A DNA stretch of 64,000 nucleotides from assembly GCF_900170035.1 (NCBI RefSeq), contig NZ_LT828540.1, forward strand, positions 508,960-572,959, given 5' to 3'. Of this stretch, positions 43,589-52,797 are shown in pieces. Numbering within the stretch: position 1 is the stretch's first letter; every line of letters begins with the position of its first letter. The DNA is from Desulfamplus magnetovallimortis. GTDB lineage: Bacteria; Desulfobacterota; Desulfobacteria; Desulfobacterales; Desulfobacteraceae. The notes under the pieces are model-generated. The model did not search any database, was not told the DNA's origin, and worked only from the letters and a program-made list of their open reading frames with translations. The position numbers were made by a program, and so were the translations under genes.

Positions 43589-44986
43589 TTATACTCTGGA
43601 AATCACAATTTCAATTGAGACAGCATCAGGAGCATTGCTCCAGTACAATGATATACCGCCTGATCGTCGGATATCAGACCATAAATGATATTTTGTGTCT
43701 ATCCTAAAATAATTAGAATCCTGACGTTTCGGCATTCCAGGTGGTGGAACCAGCCTGTGTTTTACAGGGACTCCGGGAAGCGCTCTGGATATCATATTTT
43801 CAATACCAGAAGGAGTTCCTATTTTTATGATATTATGAAAATCATTTATAAGTTTATCTGGATCAGGTGCATTATGAACAACAATAAAAAACAGGCATGA
43901 CTCATGGAACTCTTCAAATGGGATTGTTGCCTTAAAGTAGTCATTATCCCGTATAAGACTTATAATGCTTTCACCTCCAAGGGAGATTCCCCTTAGCAGT
44001 TCACCAATTAGAAGGTGTGCCTCATTAAAACAGGTAAAAAGTGATTCGTGATCATATTCCGGTAGCATCAAGGTACCATCTTTCAACTGCCCCAATGCAT
44101 TAATTCTGTCAGTAAATGTACTTAGTTCGCCAACAATCGCCCTGATCAAACCATATGCAGCATGGGGATGAACATCGCCTGTTTCAACAATATGATTCAA
44201 CATCGGCAGGATTCTGTTCAACCCATTTAGAACAAGCAGATGAGGAATAAAATGCGCATCAAAATCAGATGATTGAAATCCTTGAGCAAACTTGTAGGAC
44301 TCAAAGACCCTGCACCTTGAAATTGCCATTTCCCGAAGATTTTTCAACATCTGCATCAATATATCAGAGCTTGAAATTTTATAAAGAGGTGGAACGTACT
44401 CTCTGGAAACAACAACGCTGTCACCATCAAATTTAAGTTGCATTATCGGAAGAAGGGAGTAATCACTGAATTTTTCAATTTCATGATCCCAAAAAATCTT
44501 TAAACAGTGCTCCATTCTACGGACATTAGCAGAATCTCCTCCTTCATGTATATCCCTTGTCTCTTCTGGTTCAAGGGGAGAAACAAAACGGGTTCCTATC
44601 TTATCCAGGGTATCTGTATCATTTATGGATGTCACATTTTTTTTATACTGTTCCCACTTTTTTAAACCTACATAAGCTGTAATTGGCTTGTCACCTTCAG
44701 CATCAAATGAGAGTTCCTTGAAAGAGCGTGGAATAGTAGTTGCGTTTCCAGGGTATTGTATCCACGTACCATCCTGAAAAATCAGCTCACATCGGGTAAT
44801 CTCAAGAATACGCTGATCAAGAGCCGTCTCCTGAATTTCCATTGTTCCACATCCCCAGAAAAAGGGTGTGTGATACAGTGCATGGGGCATGACAAGTGAA
44901 GCAAGGTAATTGTCGAACTGCTGGAAATGGTGAGGTTGCAGAAAAAGCCCCTGATTCCATAATATAGGTTTTATGCAGTTATTCAT
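43589..44986 (-). CDS. tssK: T6SS baseplate-membrane connector TssK
   Basis: 465 residues. TssK/ImpJ features: WNQGLFLQPHHFQQFDNYLA at the start (the classic W-x-x-G-x-F-L-x-PQHFQ region), a phage receptor-binding-protein-like shoulder, and a C-terminal head (LPGVPVKHRLVPPPGMPKRQ, then YFRIDTKYHLWSDIRRSGGI). TssK trimers attach the baseplate wedge to TssM and TssL. The ATG at 44986 overlaps the end of tssJ by eight bases and has no own ribosome site, so translation is probably coupled. Complete. Confidence 0.95.
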   Translation of the reverse strand: MNNCIKPILWNQGLFLQPHHFQQFDNYLASLVMPHALYHTPFFWGCGTMEIQETALDQRILEITRCELIFQDGTWIQYPGNATTIPRSFKELSFDAEGDKPITAYVGLKKWEQYKKNVTSINDTDTLDKIGTRFVSPLEPEETRDIHEGGDSANVRRMEHCLKIFWDHEIEKFSDYSLLPIMQLKFDGDSVVVSREYVPPLYKISSSDILMQMLKNLREMAISRCRVFESYKFAQGFQSSDFDAHFIPHLLVLNGLNRILPMLNHIVETGDVHPHAAYGLIRAIVGELSTFTDRINALGQLKDGTLMLPEYDHESLFTCFNEAHLLIGELLRGISLGGESIISLIRDNDYFKATIPFEEFHESCLFFIVVHNAPDPDKLINDFHNIIKIGTPSGIENMISRALPGVPVKHRLVPPPGMPKRQDSNYFRIDTKYHLWSDIRRSGGISLYWSNAPDAVSIEIVISRV

Positions 44987-45569
44987 TTTCGTTTATCTTT
45001 TTAATATCATGGGGGCCAAGGAAAATATCAAATTTAAGATCAGAGATGGTAACCACCTCTTCCTTGAAAATAAATCCCTGCTTCTTTACTTCATAGGGAA
45101 TCTCGGCCGTACATGTGACCCTTCCAGGAGTCAAATCATAATATCCTGCCACAATACCAACCCATTGGCCATTTTCCGCCCTGTCCAGAATCAATTCACC
45201 TGATGCACCGGGATCCACAAAAACTTTTTGAATAAATTTGACACTTGGATCGAAATTTTCAGCTTTCAACAATTTAATTAAGCCTTCCCTGAATCCTGCA
45301 AGTTCATTGAATTTGTTGATGGAGTCAAACTGATATATTACAACCTGAATTGCATGGGATGTCCCTTTGTATTCATTTAGCATGTTATCGGCATGGTAAG
45401 AGATTTCAATTCCCCGCGGCTTAAATTCCCATATGGGCTGGGGAGGAGGCTGCTTAGAGGCACATGCACCCATAAGAAAAGTGGTAGATAAAAGCACAGC
45501 AACAACACAAAAGTTACGAAATTGAGAGAAGATCATACTGGAGCTAAAGAAATCAATGTAATTTTTCAT
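44979..45569 (-). CDS. tssJ: T6SS outer-membrane lipoprotein TssJ
   Basis: 196 residues from ATG 45569, with AGGTG eight bases upstream. An open frame reaching 45788 has no signal or ribosome site. A signal peptide with lipobox LLSTTFLMGACASK gives a lipidated Cys. The mature part has the TssJ beta-sandwich pattern: AIQVVIYQFDSINKFNELA, then QKVFVDPGASGELILDRAEN and WVGIVAGYYDL. TssJ anchors TssM to the outer membrane. It is the first gene of the minus-strand operon, transcribed away from the STAS gene. The 282-bp gap should contain both promoters. Confidence 0.9.
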   Translation of the reverse strand: MKNYIDFFSSSMIFSQFRNFCVVAVLLSTTFLMGACASKQPPPQPIWEFKPRGIEISYHADNMLNEYKGTSHAIQVVIYQFDSINKFNELAGFREGLIKLLKAENFDPSVKFIQKVFVDPGASGELILDRAENGQWVGIVAGYYDLTPGRVTCTAEIPYEVKKQGFIFKEEVVTISDLKFDIFLGPHDIKKINENE

Positions 45570-45851
45570 GGATACGACACCTGTATAGATGGGATTTGCG
45601 TTCAGGAACGATTTTTTCATGGAACAAGAGGCAAGTTCCAGCGCCAGAAACACTATTATTTTTTCTTTACATATCATAGTGACAAGTATTATTGTCAAGA
45701 AAATATTAGCATCATTACGAAAGTACTCTAAACATTCATGGTCGCATTCAACGACCAAATAGTAGTTTTTCAGAAAACAAAAACACAAAATGTGGCGACG
45801 CGCTTTATAATTTATGACTCTTGAGACATAATCAATACGGAGTTAAATCAT
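45570..45851. promoter_or_regulatory. Divergent control region between the T6SS operon and the STAS/vgrG side
   Basis: No repeats of the R families are present here, unlike most gaps nearby. TATAAT at 45806-45811 is a possible -10 for the STAS gene, but no matching -35 is clear. TGGTCG (45739-45744) and CGACCA (45752-45757) form a perfect inverted repeat with a 7-base spacer, an operator candidate near the middle. No -24/-12 sigma-54 pattern was recognised. Confidence 0.4.
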
Positions 45852-46187
45852 ATGACACTCAATATCACTACTGACAAAAAAGATGGCTATAGCGTGGTTC
45901 ATGTGGCAGGCCGCATTGATACCATAACTGCAGAGTCCCTTGAAGATGCACTGATGGATATTCTGTCTGAAGGAGAAGAGAAGATTATACTGGATCTCGA
46001 AAATGTCGAATATATAAGCAGTGCAGGCATCAGGATCCTTGTGGTTATAACAAAACAGATGTATGACTCAGGAGAACTCTTCTGCATCTTAAGCGAAAAT
46101 GCAAGGGAAATTATAGAAATGGCAGGAGTAAACACCTTTGTAAATATTTGTGATACTATTGCGGAAGCTGAGGCAGCAATCCAATAA
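45852..46187 (+). CDS. STAS-domain anti-sigma factor antagonist
   Basis: 111 residues, a single STAS domain of the SpoIIAA/RsbV type: VVHVAGRIDTITAESLEDAL, then IILDLENVEYISSAGIRILV with the phosphorylatable Ser at 56 or 57 (SSAG). It would be phosphorylated by an RsbW-like kinase and reactivated by a PP2C phosphatase; both types are encoded at 15.8-18.2 kb. GGAG lies nine bases before the ATG. It stands at the head of the plus strand, back to back with the T6SS operon, suggesting that partner switching controls secretion or export of the plus-strand genes. This is inference. Confidence 0.9.
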   Translation: MTLNITTDKKDGYSVVHVAGRIDTITAESLEDALMDILSEGEEKIILDLENVEYISSAGIRILVVITKQMYDSGELFCILSENAREIIEMAGVNTFVNICDTIAEAEAAIQ

Positions 46188-46283
46188 ACCCCCATGATTC
46201 CTAAGGCATAACAACGAAGCATGAAAGTCATGATATATCCTCAAAATCGACATCTTTTGGCTTTCTCGGCACTTATTGCATTT

Positions 46284-46360
46284 GTCTGAACCAGGATTTA
46301 CAGGATGCTCAGGATTTTTATCCTGTAAATCATTATCATCCTGGGCGTCCTGATTCAGAC
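46284..46360. repeat. R3 palindromic repeat, shorter copy
   Basis: GTCTGAACCAGGATTTACAG to TGGGCGTCCTGATTCAGAC with a central AGGATTTTTATCCTGTAAAT hairpin. Closest to the copy at 23540-23626. Confidence 0.78.
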
Positions 46361-46425
46361 AGTAGTGGCAAGGCTCAAAATAGCATAGTGCATTGTCAAA
46401 GCTAAAAATTAGGATTCGGTTAATT

Positions 46426-46453
46426 GTAGAGACAAGGCATGCCTTGTCTCTAC
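46426..46453. repeat. 28-bp perfect palindrome
   Basis: Each half is GTAGAGACAAGGCA or its reverse complement, with no spacer. GTAGAGAC-type palindromes of this length are scattered in cyanobacterial and other genomes. An imperfect relative (GTAGGGGCAATCCC...) is at 56290-56316. Confidence 0.85.
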
Positions 46454-46542
46454 GTTGAAGATAAACCTAAAATTAAGTGTTGACAGTACAATAGGTGTCG
46501 GCTTTGAATATATCAGTATGATATGGTGATTTTCTAACAAAC

Positions 46543-46620
46543 CCCAATGTTTGCTGAGGCATCACAACAAAACATGAAAGTCGTTTTATATCAGTATTTT
46601 ATATAGACTTTCTAATAAAC
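46543..46620 (+). repeat. R1 repeat, single unit upstream of vgrG
   Basis: AATGTTTGCTGAGGCATCAC, AACAAAACATGAAAGTCGTT, then TATAGACTTTCTAATAAAC. GAAAGTC and GACTTTC can pair. Ends 47 bp before the vgrG start. Confidence 0.75.
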
Positions 46621-46667
46621 ATTGAGTCTTATATGGCCGTTATTTGAACACAACTTTGGAGGCAGAT

Positions 46668-49589
46668 GTGGAGTTTTTAACAAAAGAAAAATATCTTTTT
46701 TCATCAAAAGCGCCTAATATTTCAAAGGAGATGTTTGGTGTTGTGAGTTTTAAAGGCGTTGAGGGCATATCAAAAACATACAAGTTTGAAATAACATTGA
46801 TTTCCTCTATGCACCACACAGATCCTCTTATCATACTTGAAAACCCTGCAATATTTACCATTTTGAGGCAGGAAGGCGGCAATGTAGAGTTCAACGGCAT
46901 TCTTACAGAATTTGAAGAGATACAGGAGTTTAACGGCTATCTTTTTTATAAGGCCGTTCTCAGGCCTAAGCTGTGGTGGCTCAGGCTAACCCATCACAAC
47001 CAGGTATTTCTGGATCTTAATGTTCAGGAAATCATGGAGAGTGCATTAAAAGACGGTGGCCTTGCCCAGGGAATTGATTTTGAATTCAGGCTTCAAAAAA
47101 GTTATGACAAGATGGAATATGTCTGCCAGTATGATGAGTCACATTTCAATTTTGTCTCCAGGTGGGCTGAGCGTGAAGGAATTTACTATTTTTTTGAGCA
47201 GACAGAACATGGTGAAAAAGTTATCTTCACTGATACCAGGATCTCCCACAGGGATCTGCTGTTTGAAAAAGAACTGCGTTATTATCCCCGTTCCGGCCTT
47301 GATGCTGTCCATATGGATGAAGTTATAAAGGATTTCAAATGCAGTCACAACCTCTTGCCATCCCGTGTTTATCTTAAGGACTACAACTATCTTAAACCTT
47401 CCCTTGTCGTAGAAGGTATAGCTGATGTTGATAAAAACGGAAGGGGGGAGACATATCTTTATGGAGAACACTTTGACTCTGTTGAAGAAGGAAACAGGCT
47501 TGCTTCAATAAGGGCAGAGGAGCTTTTCTGTCGCAAGTCGATTTTTCACGGAGAAGGCACAGTTCCTTTTATCACTCCCGGGTACACATTTAATTTGTAT
47601 GATTACTACAACAATCATTACAACCGTAAATATCTCATATGCGAGGTGACCCACGAAGGTCACCAGACCGGCTATCTTGTTTCCGGAATATCACCGGAAG
47701 CTTCACAGCAGGATGAGGAGATGTTTTACTACAACCGCTTTACCGCAATATATTCTGATGCCCAGTTCAGACCGAAAAGAAAAGCTTTAAAACCAAAAAT
47801 TTCAGGTACACTCAACGCAAAGGTGGATGCCGCATCCACCGGAAAATATGCAGAAATTGACGACCTTGGACGATACAAGGTTATCCTCCCTTTTGACAGA
47901 AGCGGAAGGTTCGGAGGCAAGGCATCAACATGGCTTCGCATGATGCAGCCCTATGCAGGAGAAAACCAGGGAATGCATTTTCCGTTACATAAGGGGACAG
48001 AAGTTCTTTTGACATTTATTGATGGTAACCCAGACAGACCACTTATTGCAGGTGCTGTTCCCAATCCTGAAACTTCAAGCCCAATTGTTAGCAGTAACCA
48101 GACAAAATCCGTTATCCAAACTGGTAAAAACCCTGTTGATTCATCTGTTGGCGCTGCTGCCTATGCAGCATATGCAAAAGGAGCCAATGATCACGATAAT
48201 GAAAACTACATTGAATTTGAAGATAAAACAGGAAAGGAAAGAATAAGAATCCATTCTGATGGAGACCTCTGGCTTGAAGCTAAGAACCGCTATGCTACTT
48301 ATACTGTAAAAGGACCTAATACAAGAGCAAATGTACCAACACACCTGAAATATCTGTGGGATAAATTTTATGCAGCCTCACCTGGTTTTAATCCAACTGG
48401 ATTAAGGGCATACAGTTATGGAACTGAGGCCGTTGCCTCAGGCGGTACACCAACAGTAGATACAGCTTCAATGAAGAAACTTGCAAAAACAGGCAGGGTT
48501 CAACTTGCCAAAGGTGACACATTTAATACCCAAGAGGGTAATATTTATGATTTTGGAGGCTACTGGAACTACAATCTTGGTAATTCTTATGTGGAGGAAC
48601 ACCTTGACCAGTCAGCGGAATTGAATAAAACCCGATCTTCCTTTGATCTGCTGAACACCGGAGGACCGGACTGGACAACTATGAACTGGGCCAATGCACA
48701 GGATTCCAATGCATCCAAAGGACCTTCAACGTCTGACATCGAAATAGGAGCTTCAGGGGTCTGGGATCAGGATACAACCACAGGCAGCACATCTGTCTGG
48801 GTCGGGAAAAAATTTGGAAGATCCTATGACTATTCCGAGGCAGACACCATCGAAATATCAAAGGGGAGTTCCCTTTCAATACAGCATGGAGGCAGGCATG
48901 TTGAGATAGCTTTTAGGGGAACAACCAACGGAGGAAAAGGTGCCATAAAATCATGGGAGTGGTCGGAAAGTGGCGTAAAAAAAGAGAAAAAATGGAATAG
49001 TGGTGGAACTCTCATCTATGAAATGACTTCAAATGAAACCAAAGGCGTCACAGAAGAGACAACCTGGAACGGTTTTACCAAAAATAAGGTTCATTTTATA
49101 TCCAATAATACAAAAAGTGGCATCACCACTGAAGAACAGTACTGCAAGGATTGGGAAATGCAGATGCTCTACAGCAGCAAAAAGCAGTCTATTGGCGGGG
49201 TACATAGTTTTGATTTCAGCATGGGCTGGAAAAATTCCATTGGAATTAACCTTGGAGCAACCCACTCACTAAATCTTGAGCTTGCCGAAAAATTCAATAT
49301 GGAATTTACAGGTTCGCTCACAACCAAGATAGGTATAGGCGTTGCAATGGATTTTGTATTCTACTGGAACCCTGCCTGGGAACTTAAATTAAAAAACTTT
49401 CAATTTGAATTTCATGGCCCTGGGACAAAGCTTTCAAAAAAAGAGGATTTGCAGGCCAAGGTACAGAGCCTGCTTTTAGAAGATGCAAGGTTACACTTAG
49501 AGAGTAAAAATATTGATGTTGAAAAAGTAGATTTTGATCTCCTTACAAAGCAGTTATCCATAGAAAAATCATTTTTTATGCATATTTGA
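46668..49589 (+). CDS. vgrG: T6SS spike protein VgrG with unusual C-terminal extension
   Basis: 973 residues from GTG 46668, which has GGAGG exactly five bases upstream; a TTG 24 bp earlier has no site. The N-terminal ~360 residues are gp27-like (GISKTYKFEITLISS, QYDESHFNFVSRWAEREGIY, YYNNHYNRKYLICEVTHEG). A gp5-like OB domain follows (RYKVILPFDRSGRF, WLRMMQPYAGENQGMHFPLH, VLLTFIDGNPDRPLIAGAV) and then DKTGKERIRIHSDGDLW. Beyond about residue 555 lie ~420 residues of Gly/Asn/Thr/Trp-rich beta-type sequence with no motif I recognise (FGGYWNYNLGNSYVEEHL, HSFDFSMGWKNSIGINLG). This extension could be an effector domain or a structural carrier. VgrG trimers form the spike tip on Hcp. Confidence 0.94.
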   Translation: MEFLTKEKYLFSSKAPNISKEMFGVVSFKGVEGISKTYKFEITLISSMHHTDPLIILENPAIFTILRQEGGNVEFNGILTEFEEIQEFNGYLFYKAVLRPKLWWLRLTHHNQVFLDLNVQEIMESALKDGGLAQGIDFEFRLQKSYDKMEYVCQYDESHFNFVSRWAEREGIYYFFEQTEHGEKVIFTDTRISHRDLLFEKELRYYPRSGLDAVHMDEVIKDFKCSHNLLPSRVYLKDYNYLKPSLVVEGIADVDKNGRGETYLYGEHFDSVEEGNRLASIRAEELFCRKSIFHGEGTVPFITPGYTFNLYDYYNNHYNRKYLICEVTHEGHQTGYLVSGISPEASQQDEEMFYYNRFTAIYSDAQFRPKRKALKPKISGTLNAKVDAASTGKYAEIDDLGRYKVILPFDRSGRFGGKASTWLRMMQPYAGENQGMHFPLHKGTEVLLTFIDGNPDRPLIAGAVPNPETSSPIVSSNQTKSVIQTGKNPVDSSVGAAAYAAYAKGANDHDNENYIEFEDKTGKERIRIHSDGDLWLEAKNRYATYTVKGPNTRANVPTHLKYLWDKFYAASPGFNPTGLRAYSYGTEAVASGGTPTVDTASMKKLAKTGRVQLAKGDTFNTQEGNIYDFGGYWNYNLGNSYVEEHLDQSAELNKTRSSFDLLNTGGPDWTTMNWANAQDSNASKGPSTSDIEIGASGVWDQDTTTGSTSVWVGKKFGRSYDYSEADTIEISKGSSLSIQHGGRHVEIAFRGTTNGGKGAIKSWEWSESGVKKEKKWNSGGTLIYEMTSNETKGVTEETTWNGFTKNKVHFISNNTKSGITTEEQYCKDWEMQMLYSSKKQSIGGVHSFDFSMGWKNSIGINLGATHSLNLELAEKFNMEFTGSLTTKIGIGVAMDFVFYWNPAWELKLKNFQFEFHGPGTKLSKKEDLQAKVQSLLLEDARLHLESKNIDVEKVDFDLLTKQLSIEKSFFMHI

Positions 49590-49731
49590 TGACAATGCTA
49601 CACACAGTTTTACCGTGGAAATAGATACAAATTTCCATATTCGGGGGTGGCTGAATGCCGGCCATGACCGTTTATTTTAATATTCAAGGGAGTTTTATCC
49701 AACCACTGATTTGACGGGTAATGTAAATACA

Positions 49732-52700
49732 ATGAACATCATAAGACCCTTACAAATTTTCGCCAACAATCAGGTAATTGAACAACATCAGAAATTCTAT
49801 CTTGTTGTATCAGCCTCCCTTGGCATCTCTCTTCAAACAGGAGAGGCATTGCTTGATGTTTACTATCTTAAAGATATTTTTGAATCAATGGATCAAGAAC
49901 TCCCTCTTCCTGACATGGCAATGCCCAAACCCAATGGAGAATTCCTTGTTACCGGCAGCTATCATGCGCCAGACAAAAGGGCAGTTACAGGAGGCGAGGC
50001 AACTGTCTCAATTGGCAATAAACAAAAATCGCTTTACATATTCGGTCCCAGAAAATGGCAATCTGGCCGGCCGTCAAATCCTACCCCATTTACCAGTATG
50101 CCTATTAACTACAAAAATGCCTTTGGCGGCATGGAATATGACAGAAACCCTGAGGGAATCGGATTTAATGACGGGCTTCTTCCCTGTATTGAACATCCTC
50201 GAAATCTTGTTATATCACAAAAAGACAAACCTGAACCTGCTGGTTTTTCTCCTCTTCACCCCATGCTTCCCCAGAGGATGAAATACCAGGGAACCTATGA
50301 TTCAACCTACAGGACAAAATTTTTTCCAGGCTACCCTGACGACCATGACTGGAGATATTTTTTGTGCGCTCCTGATGATCAATGGATAGATGGATATTTT
50401 AATGGAAACGAACTTTTTTCAATTAACAACATGCATCCTGATATTCCACTTTTAAAGGGGCAACTTCCCGGCCTTTATGCAAGGTGTTTTGTCAATCACA
50501 ATAAAGCCGGCAACACAATATTTGGTGAACTTCCCCTTAATATGGATACCATCTGGTTTTTTCCTGAAAAACTTCTGGCAATGACTATCTTCAGGGGGGT
50601 AATGGAGGTTGAAGACGATGAAGCAGATACGGTTTCCCATCTTCTTCTGGCATATGAAGAAAAAAGTTCTTCCCCCCGCACTTCTGAATATTACAAAACT
50701 GCTCTTGAGAGACGTATCAACAGCGATGACAGAATGCTTAACAATCTTGCAACAGGAGATCTTGTTCCAGAAGGTCATAAAAGCCCCATGAAAGTGCTGA
50801 TTGACACCGCTGTCACCACAGAGGAAAAAAACGAACTTGTAAAAAATATTGATACAAAAATTACCATGCTGGAAAAAAAAGCAGATGAGAAAATTGAAGA
50901 GTCCATCCAGCAAATCGAGAAAAACATCGCAGAATCTGACCTGCCTGACATGCCTGCCGGAAATTCCTCACCTGAAATACCTGCGGGAGTAAATGTGTAT
51001 GGTATGCCAGGCCAAGACTCATCCTCCAAAAGTACCGACCATGGGAAACTTGATATCAGAAAGATGGTGACCAGAAAAGCTGATGCTTCACCAGATCCGG
51101 AAATGGAACAATTTAAGACCACTCTTGACAACATCATCCCAGGTATTACTTCCGGAGATTTACAAAAAATGGATCTGACTAATTTTTCGTCTGACTCCCT
51201 TGACAAAATTTTTGAGGCATTAGGTACATTTACAGAAAAAAAAGAAGAAAAGGCAAAAGAGCTTTCAAAAAACGAGATAAAAAAAGGAAAAAAAGAGATA
51301 GAAGCCCGTATTCAGGATGTTGAGAGGCAAATTGAAGAGACAAGAAAAATTGATAAACCAGGTCTGCTTGATGGGACAAGTGAGGTTGATACTTCAGAAC
51401 ATAGTGATGACACAGATAACCTTCAATCACTTGAAAACAGAAAAAAGAAACTTCTTGAAACTCTGGACTCTCTTAACACAATTGATCTTGATAACAATTC
51501 AACCCCGCCGATGCCCCTTCCCCGAATTGATATTGAAAAAATCAGAAGCCAGGCAGCCCCTGAAGAGATTAATCCCAGGATAATTGAGGCAATGGCTCAT
51601 ATCCAGGCCCAAAAATCCATGGGAATGGAAGATGAAAAAACAGAAGAGCTGGAAAAGCAGATTCAGGAGATGATGCAGACTTATGACAATGTGATTCATG
51701 AAAGACTAAATGAAGCAAAATCAGATTTCATGGAGACATATCGTATGGGAGCCCACTTCATGGGTGAAGGACTTTCCCCCCACAAGGAAGAACTGGCAAA
51801 GGTCAGGCAGGACTTTCTTGAGGCATTGTCAAATGGAGAAACTTTATCTGGGAAAGACTTTGCCTGTATTGATCTTTCCGGTGAAATCCTTGATGGAATA
51901 AACTTAAGTGGTGCATTGCTTGAACAGGTAAATTTCAAGGGAGCAAGCCTTAAAGGAGCAAATTTTTCCGGAGCCATACTTGCAAGGGCAAACCTTGAAG
52001 GTGCTGATCTAAGTGATGCTGATTTAACTGAAGCAAATGTTGGTGCGGTTAGTGCAAAAGGTGCAAATTTTTCAGGTGCCTGTATGAAATCAGCAAAACT
52101 GTCAAAGGGTGACTTTACAGATTCTGATTTTTCCAGGTGTGATCTCAGTGACATTGAATGCCTTGAAATAAAACTGAATGGATCAAATTTTACCGATGCA
52201 AAAATACCAGGCATACTTTTCCTTGAAATCACGCTCTCAAGGGTGATATTTAAAAAAGCAATTATAACAAGCAGTGCATTTTTCAAGTGTGCCATAAAAC
52301 AATGTGATTTCACTGAGGCCATAATGGATAAAAGTGCTTTTGTTGACTGTCAATTGTCTGAAACAATCTTTAATGGCACATCTCTTTCTAATGGGTGCTT
52401 TGTTGCAACAGAATCTGGAAAGTCAGTTATGGAGCAAATATCATTTAAAAACTCCTGCCTTAAACAGGCCAATTTTCAAAACATGAAAATGCAATCAGCT
52501 TTACTCTCCGGAGCTGATCTTGAAAATGCCTTTTTTGGGGGAGCTGACCTCTCTAGAGCAGATCTATCTAAGGCATTTGCAAAAAACACCCAATTCAGGA
52601 AAACAATTTTGACAAACGCCACTCTTGACGACATCAATCTGATGCAAGGCTCCCTTGCAAAAGCTCGTTTGACAGATGCCTCAATTAAAAGAGCTAACCT

Positions 52701-52797
52701 CTACCAGGTTGATTTCTTAAGATCCACCATAACTCGAACTGATTTCAGCGGCAGCAACCTTGACAATACCCTTATTGAACAGTGGAGACCGCAATGA
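49732..52797 (+). CDS. DUF2169 protein with coiled coil and pentapeptide repeats
   Basis: 1,021 residues from ATG 49732; TTG 49711 is possible but no ribosome site clearly decides. Residues 1-~310 match DUF2169, a T6SS-linked domain: IIRPLQIFANNQVIEQHQKF, GSYHAPDKRAVTGGEATVSI, FGGMEYDRNPEGIGF and NHNKAGNTIFGELPLNMDTI. The middle (about 370-620) is acidic, with coiled-coil segments. From about 707 to the end are A(D/N)LxG-type pentapeptide repeats, a square beta-helix. DUF2169 proteins occur beside PAAR-like DUF4150 and DUF3540 genes and are thought to be adaptors or part of effector loading. It overlaps the next gene by four bases (ATGA). Confidence 0.88.
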   Translation: MNIIRPLQIFANNQVIEQHQKFYLVVSASLGISLQTGEALLDVYYLKDIFESMDQELPLPDMAMPKPNGEFLVTGSYHAPDKRAVTGGEATVSIGNKQKSLYIFGPRKWQSGRPSNPTPFTSMPINYKNAFGGMEYDRNPEGIGFNDGLLPCIEHPRNLVISQKDKPEPAGFSPLHPMLPQRMKYQGTYDSTYRTKFFPGYPDDHDWRYFLCAPDDQWIDGYFNGNELFSINNMHPDIPLLKGQLPGLYARCFVNHNKAGNTIFGELPLNMDTIWFFPEKLLAMTIFRGVMEVEDDEADTVSHLLLAYEEKSSSPRTSEYYKTALERRINSDDRMLNNLATGDLVPEGHKSPMKVLIDTAVTTEEKNELVKNIDTKITMLEKKADEKIEESIQQIEKNIAESDLPDMPAGNSSPEIPAGVNVYGMPGQDSSSKSTDHGKLDIRKMVTRKADASPDPEMEQFKTTLDNIIPGITSGDLQKMDLTNFSSDSLDKIFEALGTFTEKKEEKAKELSKNEIKKGKKEIEARIQDVERQIEETRKIDKPGLLDGTSEVDTSEHSDDTDNLQSLENRKKKLLETLDSLNTIDLDNNSTPPMPLPRIDIEKIRSQAAPEEINPRIIEAMAHIQAQKSMGMEDEKTEELEKQIQEMMQTYDNVIHERLNEAKSDFMETYRMGAHFMGEGLSPHKEELAKVRQDFLEALSNGETLSGKDFACIDLSGEILDGINLSGALLEQVNFKGASLKGANFSGAILARANLEGADLSDADLTEANVGAVSAKGANFSGACMKSAKLSKGDFTDSDFSRCDLSDIECLEIKLNGSNFTDAKIPGILFLEITLSRVIFKKAIITSSAFFKCAIKQCDFTEAIMDKSAFVDCQLSETIFNGTSLSNGCFVATESGKSVMEQISFKNSCLKQANFQNMKMQSALLSGADLENAFFGGADLSRADLSKAFAKNTQFRKTILTNATLDDINLMQGSLAKARLTDASIKRANLYQVDFLRSTITRTDFSGSNLDNTLIEQWRPQ

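Larger units (their letters stand above)
46188..46667. other. Repeat-filled gap between the STAS gene and vgrG
   Basis: 480 bp without a gene. In order: a partial R1 (46196-46235), an R3 palindrome (46284-46360), a 28-bp perfect palindrome (46426-46453) and an R1 unit (46543-46620). A vgrG promoter may lie between or inside these. Confidence 0.55.

Noticed and set aside
45570-45788. N-terminal extension of the TssJ frame by 73 residues
   Set aside because: The extension has no ribosome site and would bury the signal peptide. ATG 45569 with AGGTG gives a proper lipoprotein signal.
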